DNA of 64,000 nt from Pyrinomonas methylaliphatogenes (GTDB taxonomy: Bacteria; Acidobacteriota; Blastocatellia; Pyrinomonadales; Pyrinomonadaceae). A program made the translations under genes and the position numbers. Position 1 is the stretch's first letter, and the number at the start of each line of letters is the position of its first letter. Under the pieces are notes generated by a model, which was not told the origin of the DNA, did no database searches, and saw nothing but the letters and a program-made list of their open reading frames with translations. The DNA is taken from NCBI RefSeq assembly GCF_000820845.2, contig NZ_CBXV010000003.1:124001-188000 (forward strand), in the 5' to 3' direction. This document shows positions 56,519-64,000 of the stretch, piece after piece.

Positions 56519-59500
56519 TCACGCGGATCTACGATTGATTAATAAATAGAGGGCGGGCAAGACTAGTAGGATTAGCATGGGAGCGGTAACCATGCCGCCG
56601 ACGACTACTCGCGCTAAGGGGCGCTGCGTTTCCGATCCAATCCTGGTTGCCGTTGCCGCTGGCAGCAGACCGATGGCAGCCGATAATGCCGTCATTAGGA
56701 CGGGTCGCATTCGCAACTCTGCCCCTTTCTTAACTGCTTCTGCTAAGGCCAGTCCACCCCGGCGTAGATCCTCAATATATGAGATCAATATCACGCCATC
56801 GAGAACAGCGACGCCGAACAACGAGATGAAACCAACGGCTGCGGAGATGCTGAAATTGGTTCCCGTCACAAAGAGCGAGATGACACCTCCGACGAGAGCC
56901 AATGGAAGTGCGCTGAGGACCAATAACACATTGCGCAGATTGTGGAAGTGGATGTAAAGGAGCGTGAAGATAATAGCTAAGCTTACAGGCACAGTGACTT
57001 TTAGTCGTGCCAGCGCTTCTTGTAGCTCTTGAAATTCGCCGGCCCACTCGTAGCGATACCCATCCGGCAGGTGAATCTGTTGAGATATTTTGCTTTCAGC
57101 TTCCGCGATGGTACTCTGTAGATCGCGGCCACGCACGCTAAATTTGATCGGGATATATCTTGCGTTCTTTTCGCGATAGATGAATGAGGCTCCAGTGTAT
57201 TCGTTTATTTCCGCGACGTCGCGCAAAGGGACGAACGATCCATCAGGCGTGCTAACAGGTATTTCCGAGATAGCTTCAACAGTATTGCGGTAAGGCGGCA
57301 AGAAACGCACAACGACGTCAAAGCGCTTCTCCCCATCTAGCACCTGCGTAACGGCTTGTCCTCCGATCGCAGCTTGTACCACCCCGTTGATATCGCTTGG
57401 CAGTAAACCGTAACGAGCGGCGCGCTCGCGATCGATTCGAATCAACAGATTAGGTTGGCCTAGTTCGGTCAAGATGCCCAGATCGGTGATGCCAGGGACC
57501 GATTTCATCACCATGGCAATTTGGCGGCTCAACCGGTCCAACTCTTCTAGGTTATCGCCAAAAAGCTTAATTGAATTTTCGCCTTTCACCCCAGACATCG
57601 CTTCCTCGACGTTGTCTTCAATAGCTTGGCTGAAGTTGTAAGTCACGCCGGGAAAAAGCTCTCGCAAGCGCGTTTCCAGAGCGCTTACTAACTTCTCCTT
57701 TGTCATGCCAGGTCGCCACTGATCGCGCGGTTTGAGATCGACGAAGAACTCGCAATTGAAATAACTAGTCGGATCCGTTCCGTCATCCGGCCGTCCGAGT
57801 TGGCTAACAACGGTTGTCACCTCTGGCTCTTCTTTGAAAACCCTACGCATTTTGTCGACCAATTGATTGGCATAAGTGAAAGATATGGTGCTTGGCATTG
57901 TGGCGCGCACCCATAGGTTTCCTTCTTCGAGTTTCGGCATGAATTCGCCACCAAGCGATGAGAGAACGACCAATGCCCCGCAAAGAATTACAATTGAGAA
58001 CGCCAAAGTGAGTTCCGCGTGTTCAAGGGCGCTATTTAGGGCGGTCGAATAAACTCGGCGAATGCCGCGCACAATCGCTGTCTCCTTCTCTTCCTCAATT
58101 TTGAGAAGCGAGCTTGAGGCAGCAGGGGCAAAGAAGAAAGCCATCACCAAAGCACCGGTTAGCGCCAATCCATATGTCACCGCCATCGGTCCGAAAATCT
58201 TTCCCTCAACTCCTCTCATAGTGAAGAGGGGGATAAAAGCGGCAACAATGATGCTTGTTGAGAAGAAGATAGCTGATCCAACCTCGCGTGCCGCTTCAGT
58301 GATAATCATGTCTTTAGCCAGCGATGATTTCGCTCTCTCGGCGAGATGTCGACAGATATTTTCCACCATGACAACTGAGGCATCGACTATGATGCCGAAA
58401 TCGATCGCTCCCATTGAAATAAGGTTGGCTGAATCCCCGCGGAGAGTCATGATGATGAAAGTGAATAGCAAGGTGAGCGGTATAGTTAATGCTACGATGA
58501 GCGAGGCTCGCAGTTGACCAAGGAAAGCTATGATGATTAGAGAAACGAATATCATCCCCGTGACAAGAGTATGCGTGACCGTGCTCGTGGTTATGTTGAT
58601 TAGCTTAGTTCGATCGTAATAGGGGACTATCTTTACCCCTTTAGGCAAGATTCGCGAGTTGAGTTCAGCCACCTTTTCGCGCACACGTTCCAAGGTCGGC
58701 AACGACTTTTCACCTGGACGCATTAAAACGATCCCTTCGACGATGTTCGAATCCTCATCTCGACCGACGCGACCGAGCGGAACCTTCTCTCCAACACTGA
58801 TCCTACCAAGTTGCTTAAGATATAGCGGGGTTCCATTCTTCGACACAATCATCACGTTTTCGATATCATGTTCATCTTTGAAAAGCCCTATCCCCCTCAC
58901 GTTAAAGCTTTGGTGCCCTACCTCCAAATAGTTAGCCCCCACATTCGCGTTGCTATTTGCTATGGCATTCATGACTTGCGTGATCGACACGCCATACTGA
59001 ATCAGCTTGCGCGGATCAAGATCGACGTGGAATTCCTTCGTCGGACCTCCAAATCCCACGACATCAATAACGCCGGGTACTTGTTTGAACTGTCTTTCAA
59101 GAGTCCAATCCTGAATTACCTTCAGGTCCATCAAACTGTACCTCTGATCACCTATCAATTGATACCGATAAATCTCTCCAATAGCCGATTCGGGAGAGAG
59201 TTGCGGTTGCACGCCTGGCGGAAGCGAGGCCTGTTGTATGCGGTTCAATACCTCTTGACGGTCTACCGTGTAGTCTGTTCCAAAATCAAAGTAACACTTT
59301 ATATCCGTAAGCCCGAAAAGGGAGATCGAGCGAATGACGCTCAACCCAGGCATCCCATTAAGTTGGGTTTCAAGCGGTAGGGTGACCTGCCTTTCCATCT
59401 CTTCCGCCGACCACCCCGGATTTTGCGCGATGACCTCGATCGTTGGCGGCGCGGGGTCAGGATAAGCTTCTATATCCAGATGTTTGAAAGCAAATAGTCC

Positions 59501-59578
59501 GCCAACGATCAGGGCTATAACTAAGGTGAAGATCAGCAACCTCTCTCTCAAAGAGAATTCAACTATCTTATTGATCAT
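56519..59578 (-). CDS. CusA/CzcA-type RND efflux pump
   Basis: 1019-aa inner-membrane pump of the heavy-metal RND family. The N-terminal LRERLLIFTLVIALIVGG helix, SAEEMERQVTLPLE, the proton-relay helix AIDFGIIVDASVVMVEN and the late GVAVLDGVILISYIEDL fit CusA/CzcA. It normally works with a periplasmic adaptor and an outer-membrane channel; neither gene is adjacent here. The DNA is noticeably richer in A+T than the sugar locus, suggesting transfer or a different history. It starts next to an A+T-rich divergent region shared with the methyltransferase gene. Metal not predictable. Confidence 0.92.
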   Translation of the reverse strand: MINKIVEFSLRERLLIFTLVIALIVGGLFAFKHLDIEAYPDPAPPTIEVIAQNPGWSAEEMERQVTLPLETQLNGMPGLSVIRSISLFGLTDIKCYFDFGTDYTVDRQEVLNRIQQASLPPGVQPQLSPESAIGEIYRYQLIGDQRYSLMDLKVIQDWTLERQFKQVPGVIDVVGFGGPTKEFHVDLDPRKLIQYGVSITQVMNAIANSNANVGANYLEVGHQSFNVRGIGLFKDEHDIENVMIVSKNGTPLYLKQLGRISVGEKVPLGRVGRDEDSNIVEGIVLMRPGEKSLPTLERVREKVAELNSRILPKGVKIVPYYDRTKLINITTSTVTHTLVTGMIFVSLIIIAFLGQLRASLIVALTIPLTLLFTFIIMTLRGDSANLISMGAIDFGIIVDASVVMVENICRHLAERAKSSLAKDMIITEAAREVGSAIFFSTSIIVAAFIPLFTMRGVEGKIFGPMAVTYGLALTGALVMAFFFAPAASSSLLKIEEEKETAIVRGIRRVYSTALNSALEHAELTLAFSIVILCGALVVLSSLGGEFMPKLEEGNLWVRATMPSTISFTYANQLVDKMRRVFKEEPEVTTVVSQLGRPDDGTDPTSYFNCEFFVDLKPRDQWRPGMTKEKLVSALETRLRELFPGVTYNFSQAIEDNVEEAMSGVKGENSIKLFGDNLEELDRLSRQIAMVMKSVPGITDLGILTELGQPNLLIRIDRERAARYGLLPSDINGVVQAAIGGQAVTQVLDGEKRFDVVVRFLPPYRNTVEAISEIPVSTPDGSFVPLRDVAEINEYTGASFIYREKNARYIPIKFSVRGRDLQSTIAEAESKISQQIHLPDGYRYEWAGEFQELQEALARLKVTVPVSLAIIFTLLYIHFHNLRNVLLVLSALPLALVGGVISLFVTGTNFSISAAVGFISLFGVAVLDGVILISYIEDLRRGGLALAEAVKKGAELRMRPVLMTALSAAIGLLPAATATRIGSETQRPLARVVVGGMVTAPMLILLVLPALYLLINRRSA

Positions 59579-59591
59579 TGACCGTTAGCCA

Positions 59592-59616
59592 CCTAGGATA
59601 CTAGGGTTTTATTTTA
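59592..59616 (-). promoter_or_regulatory. Possible pump promoter element with operator-like repeat
   Basis: TAAAAT on the minus strand (59611-59616) lies just upstream of CCTAG-GATA-CTAGG (59592-59605), which would cover the start of transcription. No clear -35 is seen. A metal-sensing repressor site is one reading. The rest of 59617-59936 is A+T-rich, with no gene seen. Confidence 0.3.
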
Positions 59617-59936
59617 GTCTCAGCTAAAGATAGCAGGGAGAAGATTAGAGATAGATTAAAACGAGATTAGTTCCTTTTTTAGTTTCCGAGTTAGTGAGGA
59701 CTGTTAACATGATTGGATGTAGTACCATCGGCAACTGCCGCGTTTGAGGAAGTTGTAGCATTCTTATTGAGGCCTTAGTTAAGGGTTAGTTCGACATTAG
59801 TGGATTCGCAAACTTTAATACAAGCCTGACCACCAATAGTGAACAAAGAACGAGTTTTCAGAACGGCCCAGTCCTGAAGTTCTGTCTGGGAGATTTAGTG
59901 ACAAGTGGATAGTAGAGTTTAAGAGGAAAACGAAAG

Positions 59937-60689
59937 ATGAATTCAGAGGACTATAAACTGTTGCACGATCTTGAGAATGATTTTTGGTGGTTCGTCGGCA
60001 TGCGCGCCATTACGGCATCACTGCTAGATCAGATCTTTTCTCCGCGACATAACGGATTGATTCTAGATGCAGGCTGCGGCACGGGTGGCAACCTACAGTG
60101 GTTAGCTCGTTACAGATCATCAGTTGTCGGTCTAGATCTTTCGGACGATGCGCTTCGTTTCTGCCGCGAGAGCAACCGAAACGATCTGATCCAAGCCTCG
60201 GTCGCGGATCTGCCTTTCGCTGACGAAACCTTCGATCTTGTAACAAGTTTCGATGTCCTTGTGCAATTAAAAGAAGATGATGCGGAAAAAGCGGTGCGCG
60301 AGATGCATCGCGTGCTGCGCGGAGGTGGCGTCGCGTTTGTGCGCGTCGCTGCTTTCGAATGGATGCGCAGCGGCCATGATGTGGCTTTGGGAACGCAGAA
60401 GCGTTACCGGCTCGACGAATTGACCCGTTTAATGGAGCGAGCTGGCTTCGAGATCGCGCGCGCCACTTACGCCAACGCCCTTCTTCTTCCCGTCGCGGCG
60501 GTACGGCGGCTCATCCTGAAACGAATTGGGCTCGCCGATGCCGGCTCCGACGTGAAGCCGCTCTGCGCGCGATGGCAATGGCTGAATCGCCCTCTGACGC
60601 GCGTGCTCGCGGCGGAAGCGCACCTGTTGCGTCGCACAGACCTCCGGTTCGGCCTTTCGGCCATCTGCATTGCGCGCAAGAAGCATTGA
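59937..60689 (+). CDS. Class I SAM-dependent methyltransferase
   Basis: 250 aa. Motif I is LILDAGCGTGGNLQWL, motif II VVGLDLSDDAL, followed by VADLPFADETFDLVTSFDVL and HRVLRGGGVAFVRV. This is the UbiE/methyltransferase-11 type. The C-terminal third (LLPVAAVRRLILKRIGL) looks partly amphipathic and may touch membranes. The substrate is unknown; such enzymes often sit in cell-surface glycan or lipid loci. The ATG follows GAGGAAAACGAAAG. It is alone, next to gene debris with an aminotransferase fragment, so it may be left over from a larger surface-sugar cluster. Confidence 0.85.
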   Translation: MNSEDYKLLHDLENDFWWFVGMRAITASLLDQIFSPRHNGLILDAGCGTGGNLQWLARYRSSVVGLDLSDDALRFCRESNRNDLIQASVADLPFADETFDLVTSFDVLVQLKEDDAEKAVREMHRVLRGGGVAFVRVAAFEWMRSGHDVALGTQKRYRLDELTRLMERAGFEIARATYANALLLPVAAVRRLILKRIGLADAGSDVKPLCARWQWLNRPLTRVLAAEAHLLRRTDLRFGLSAICIARKKH

Positions 60690-60813
60690 TCGTGGCGCTG
60701 CAACAGCGAGCACCGATTTCTACTCGGAGATGACCAACCTTTGGCTGGCCAACGCGGCTTGCGACATCAGAAGCTCGTGCATCTTGGCGATGAACTAGGC
60801 CGACGCTCTCGCT

Positions 60814-60910
60814 TCACAAGCTTGTTTCTCATGTTTTGTTTGCGACGTGCCAAGAAATGAAAGCCGCGCTCCAAGTCGCCTCACAAGCTTGTTTCTCATG
60901 TTTTGTTTGC
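60814..60910. repeat. 30-bp perfect direct repeat, two units
   Basis: 60814-60843 and 60881-60910 are identical (contain ACAAGCTTGTTTCTCATG), with 37 bases between them. The core CAAGCTTG is palindromic. Too few units for a CRISPR array. The surrounding 60690-61043 shows no gene. Confidence 0.6.
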
Positions 60911-61043
60911 TTGGCGTGTTGGCTCAATGAAGATCGCTGCGCGCGCAATTGACCGAACGTTTCGTCGCGGCGGGGGCAGCGTTGGGGGACTCATAAGTTT
61001 ACCGGCTCATACGGCGAAGCGTGAGACGGGACTGCGCCGAAAC

Positions 61044-61440
61044 TCACAGGTTTCTGCTCTTTTCGAAATCGAGCACGGCGGCGATGACGGCATGCGTCTC
61101 TTCTTCCGTGAGGTGCGGATGGAGAGGCAAAGAAAGCAGTTCGCCCGCTACCTCTTCGGCGATGGGAAGCGACGAACGAGCGCCGGACGCAAAGAGCGGT
61201 TGCCGATGGAGCAAAAAGGGATAGTGGATCAGGGTCGAGATTCGGCGCCCGTCGAGGTGCGCGCGCAATCGGTCGCGCGCTGCATGCCGCACGACGTAGA
61301 GATGGTAAACCCCATCAGCATTCGTCATTGTCGATAGCTCGACGTTCGTCTCCGTGTTCTTCAACGCGACGGTCGCCCCTGGTATCAGTGCGCTGTTCGG
61401 ATCAATCACGCGCCCCCCCCCAGGGCTAACAGATTTGCCC
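61044..61440 (-). pseudogene. Chimeric remnant: TonB-receptor N-terminus joined to a DegT-type aminotransferase C-terminus
   Basis: One open frame without a credible start. The first part (RVIDPNSALIPGATVALKNT, then TMTNADG) is the regulatory-like domain of a TonB receptor. From about residue VYHLYVVRH it becomes the C-terminus of a DegT/DnrJ/EryC1/StrS sugar aminotransferase (STLIHYP, SLPIAEEVAGELLSLPLHPHLTEEE), ending at a natural stop at 61044. The join is near 61300-61310. Upstream are nine G residues and then an in-frame stop. Both parent genes are otherwise missing, so this looks like a deletion junction at a shared word. Confidence 0.7.
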
Positions 61441-61511
61441 TAAGAACAACGGCAGAGTATATTTCCCTTACTCCGATTTCGACGATGCTGCATGTGCGGC
61501 AAGGTTACTAG

Positions 61512-61578
61512 GAAGTTATCTCAAAAATGGCAGAAGCTGAGGTGAACTTAGCGGTAAACGGTATTATGAGATAGCTTC
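61512..61578. mobile_element. 67-bp MITE-like inverted-repeat element
   Basis: GAAGTTATCTCA (61512-61523) and TGAGATAGCTTC (61567-61578) are inverted with 11 of 12 matching. Such ends resemble those of IS5-like elements. The 43-base centre has no coding sense. Target duplication is not clear. Confidence 0.35.
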
Positions 61579-61627
61579 TACTGATACTCTAAGCTGATAC
61601 TACTTCTCCGCATGGAGAGAACGAGCA

Positions 61628-64000
61628 ATGAATCCCTCTTTCAAAATGCTACTAACCATCCTTCGTCTCTCCTCTCTCTTGAATGTCCTCATGATAGCCT
61701 CCTTAATCGCAAACGGCACCGTGCAACAGAAGGCGTCGATGCTAGCGCAAACGTCGCGCCTTATCTTGACGATCACCGATGAGCGCGACCAGCCAGTAAT
61801 CGGTGCTCGATGCGCGCTTCTGACTGCGGATGAGAGACGAACGCTCGTCGAAGCTGTCAGCGATGATCAAGGTCATGCCTCATTCACGGATCTTAAGCCT
61901 GGCGTCTACACATTGCGTGTTGTTCGAGAAGGGTTCGCGCCACTAGTGCTGAAAGAAGTCGCGATCGAATCGGCAACAGAAACATCTCTTAGTGTCAGTT
62001 TATCTATCGCCCCACTCGCCGCTAACGTAACCGTGAACGCAAGTAACACGCTTTCGACAGAGATCGAGGCAGGCGCTACCATCACCAACACGCTCATGAA
62101 GCGCGAGGAACTGCGCTTTCTGCCGATCTCCGCCCAAAGGGTTTTCGACGCTTTGCCGCTCACACCGGGCGTTATCAGATCCCCCAAAGGCGAGCTGAGC
62201 ATCAAAGGCGCACAAGAGTCACAAAGCGCGCTCATCGTCAATGGCGTTCACGCCAACGATCCGGCAACAGGCAACTTTCGTCTTAATCTGCCCCTCGACT
62301 CAGTTGAAGAGGTGCAAGTCTTTCAACATCCTTACACCGTAGAATACGGGCGCTTCATTGGCGGCATCACACAAGTTATAACGAAACGCGGCGGCGAGAG
62401 TTTCCACTGGGAGCTTAATGATTTTCTCCCTGACTTTCGATTCAAAGGTGGCAAGCTGGTCGGCGTCGCCGAAGATGCTCCCCGTTTGACCCTGAACGGT
62501 CCAATCATCAAAGACAAGCTCTTTTTTGCGCAATCTGCCTCCTATACTATTGCAAAGAATCCGGTGCGCGGATTAACTTTTCCCGACAACGAAACGAAGA
62601 TCGAATCGCAAAGCTATTTTTCGCAATTCGACTTGATCATTAACTCGAAACATACGCAAACAATCACCATCGGTTATTTCCCGGAACATGATCAGTTTCT
62701 GACGCTGAACTTTTTCCGCCCGCGTCCGGTCACTCCCAATTACAAGCAAAGGGATTTCTCCACCGCCTTGCGCGATAATTACGCATTGTTCAACGGACTA
62801 CTCGAATCAACGGTTTCCTACAAGAGATTCAACGCCGAAGTCTGGGGGCAAGGTCAAGCTGATCACGATTTCTTCCCAATTGGTGAATCTGGTAATTACT
62901 TCGCCCAACAGAAACGCCATGCTTTGAGCTTTGAGTTCTTCGAAGTATACCAAGCGCCACCGCTACGAAGACCTTGGAACACGCTCCACGAGTTGAAATT
63001 TGGCTTCGACTTTATCCGCGTCAGCGCCCATACCGATTACCACGCCAATCCGGTCAACATCTTCCGCGGCGATGGAACGTTGGCCGAACGCATCGTTTTT
63101 GATAACCGACATGCCAAACCGATTAGTGTCGCCAACTACGAATACAGTGGCTTTATTCAGGACCGCTTGCATTTGCGTGCCAATCTTAGCTTGGATCTTG
63201 GGCTGCGCTATGAGAATCAACGCATCAACGTGCAAACCAATCTCGCGCCGCGAGCGGGCTTCGCTTGGGCACCGTTCAAAGATGGGAAGACTGTAGTGCG
63301 CGGTGGGATTGGGGTCTTCTTCGACAAAGTGCCACTAAATATCCGCAGCTTCTCCTTCTATCCGGGGCGCTTGGTTACCCGTTATACAACCGATGGACAT
63401 ACGATCCTCGATCGTCGTTACTACAGAAACGTGCTCGTCAACACCAAACCAATCGAGCCTTTTGATTTACGCAGACGAGATCCCGACGCTGGCTTTGTCC
63501 CGGAGAATTTAACATGGAACCTCGAGCTGGCGCGCCAAGTCTCCACGCGCTTGTTGTTGCGCATAAACTACCTGCACAGCGCGACGGAGAGCATTTATAT
63601 CCTCAATCCTGAAACCGATTTCAGAGGGCAAACGGCCATCGTGCTCCGTTCAGCAGGCGAAGCTCAGTATCGGGCGTTTGAAATTATGGCCCGTTTTAAG
63701 TTGCGACGGAATGATTTGTTCTACGTCTCCTACGTCCGTTCGCGCGCCCGCGGCGATCTCAACGACTTCAACTCTTATTTTGGCGATGTCGGCGCTCCCA
63801 TCATCCGTCAGAACCAGTACTCGAATCTTCCGTTCGACGTGCCGCACCGTTTGCTTGCCTGGGGAACGCTTTCGTTGCCCCATCGCATCACAATTGCCCC
63901 GATCATTGAATGGCGTACGGGTTTCCCTTATTCAAGGCTCGATGCTGAACAGCGCTTTGTCGGTCTACGCAATAACGACACGACGCGCTTCCCACCCTTC
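61628..64000 (+). CDS. TonB-dependent receptor with CarboxypepD_reg domain (receptor 5), 3' end cut
   Basis: 791 residues are visible and the gene runs off the right edge. From MNPSFKMLLTILRLSSLLNV, a signal peptide, it goes to the regulatory-like domain (LILTITDERDQPVIGARCAL, about 45-130). The plug has REELRFLPISAQRVFDALPL, LIVNGVHANDPATG and GGITQVITKRGGESFHW, followed by barrel strands. GGAGAG precedes the ATG. Plug and barrel words (PFDVPHRLLAWG, TGFPYS) echo receptor 4 (PWEVPHRFLLWG, TGFPYS), so these two are a subgroup. Substrate unknown. Confidence 0.92.
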   Translation, partial: MNPSFKMLLTILRLSSLLNVLMIASLIANGTVQQKASMLAQTSRLILTITDERDQPVIGARCALLTADERRTLVEAVSDDQGHASFTDLKPGVYTLRVVREGFAPLVLKEVAIESATETSLSVSLSIAPLAANVTVNASNTLSTEIEAGATITNTLMKREELRFLPISAQRVFDALPLTPGVIRSPKGELSIKGAQESQSALIVNGVHANDPATGNFRLNLPLDSVEEVQVFQHPYTVEYGRFIGGITQVITKRGGESFHWELNDFLPDFRFKGGKLVGVAEDAPRLTLNGPIIKDKLFFAQSASYTIAKNPVRGLTFPDNETKIESQSYFSQFDLIINSKHTQTITIGYFPEHDQFLTLNFFRPRPVTPNYKQRDFSTALRDNYALFNGLLESTVSYKRFNAEVWGQGQADHDFFPIGESGNYFAQQKRHALSFEFFEVYQAPPLRRPWNTLHELKFGFDFIRVSAHTDYHANPVNIFRGDGTLAERIVFDNRHAKPISVANYEYSGFIQDRLHLRANLSLDLGLRYENQRINVQTNLAPRAGFAWAPFKDGKTVVRGGIGVFFDKVPLNIRSFSFYPGRLVTRYTTDGHTILDRRYYRNVLVNTKPIEPFDLRRRDPDAGFVPENLTWNLELARQVSTRLLLRINYLHSATESIYILNPETDFRGQTAIVLRSAGEAQYRAFEIMARFKLRRNDLFYVSYVRSRARGDLNDFNSYFGDVGAPIIRQNQYSNLPFDVPHRLLAWGTLSLPHRITIAPIIEWRTGFPYSRLDAEQRFVGLRNNDTTRFPPF

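Noticed and set aside
56307-56549. 80-codon plus-strand frame between the VIT operon and the pump
   Set aside because: No ribosome site or recognisable sequence, and it runs through the terminator hairpin and into the pump gene.
60814-60910. CRISPR array
   Set aside because: Only two repeat units and one spacer-like gap, with no cas genes in the window.

Overview
The window is most like the chromosome of a Gram-negative, G+C-rich member of the Acidobacteriota, probably a Blastocatellia/Pyrinomonas-type organism. This is inferred from gene style, not from a database search. The main clue is five very large TonB-dependent outer-membrane receptors that each start with a carboxypeptidase-regulatory-like (CarboxypepD_reg) domain, a hallmark of that phylum. 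They sit beside TPR proteins, Tat-exported glycosidases and Arg/Glu-rich housekeeping proteins. From position 1 to about 39.4 kb every convincing gene except ssb is on the minus strand; after that the strands are mixed.

Region 1 (1-11 kb) is housekeeping: recN (cut by the left edge), ssb (plus strand), accA, dnaE, guaA, pssA, psd, a small DUF465 gene, rimI and tsaB. Many neighbours touch or overlap (dnaE/accA ATGATG, psd/pssA TGATG, tsaB/rimI TGATG). ssb and accA meet tail to tail with interlocking stop codons and a 26-bp perfect palindrome.

Region 2 (11-39.4 kb) is a sugar-scavenging locus. Read in transcription order it holds: a 961-aa putative glycosidase, a DUF2961/GH172 protein, a LacI-type regulator, a TonB receptor with a near-consensus promoter, a TPR protein, a two-repeat exported protein, GH51 and GH43 arabinofuranosidases, a second galT, an inositol-monophosphatase-family protein, a kinase resembling the C-terminal half of plant L-arabinokinase, galE, two sugar-binding lipoproteins (one frameshifted), an RbsA-type ATPase, galM, an RbsC-type permease, a 36-codon gene, galT and galK. 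Together this looks like uptake of arabinan/arabinogalactan pieces, release of L-arabinose and galactose, import by a CUT2 ABC transporter, and Leloir processing. The second kinase/uridylyltransferase pair may form a parallel C1-phosphorylation route for L-arabinose. That reading is an inference and is the most interesting point in the window. Gene conversion has recently homogenised the two binding-protein genes around a 102-bp divergent island.

Region 3 (39.7-60.7 kb) is accessory: two plus-strand TonB receptors, a CPBP-family membrane protease, a NitT/TauT-like ABC pair without a binding protein, an AAA_14/DUF4143 ATPase with a palindrome at its start codon, a minus-strand TonB receptor, a VIT/CCC1-family membrane protein followed by an outer-membrane barrel protein, a solitary CusA/CzcA-type RND pump of lower G+C, and a methyltransferase.

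Region 4 (60.7-64 kb) holds gene debris and short repeats: a chimeric remnant joining a TonB-receptor N-terminus to the C-terminus of a DegT-type aminotransferase, 30-bp direct repeats and a 67-bp MITE-like element. The last feature is a TonB receptor cut by the right edge. I saw no rRNA or tRNA genes, CRISPR array or complete insertion sequence.
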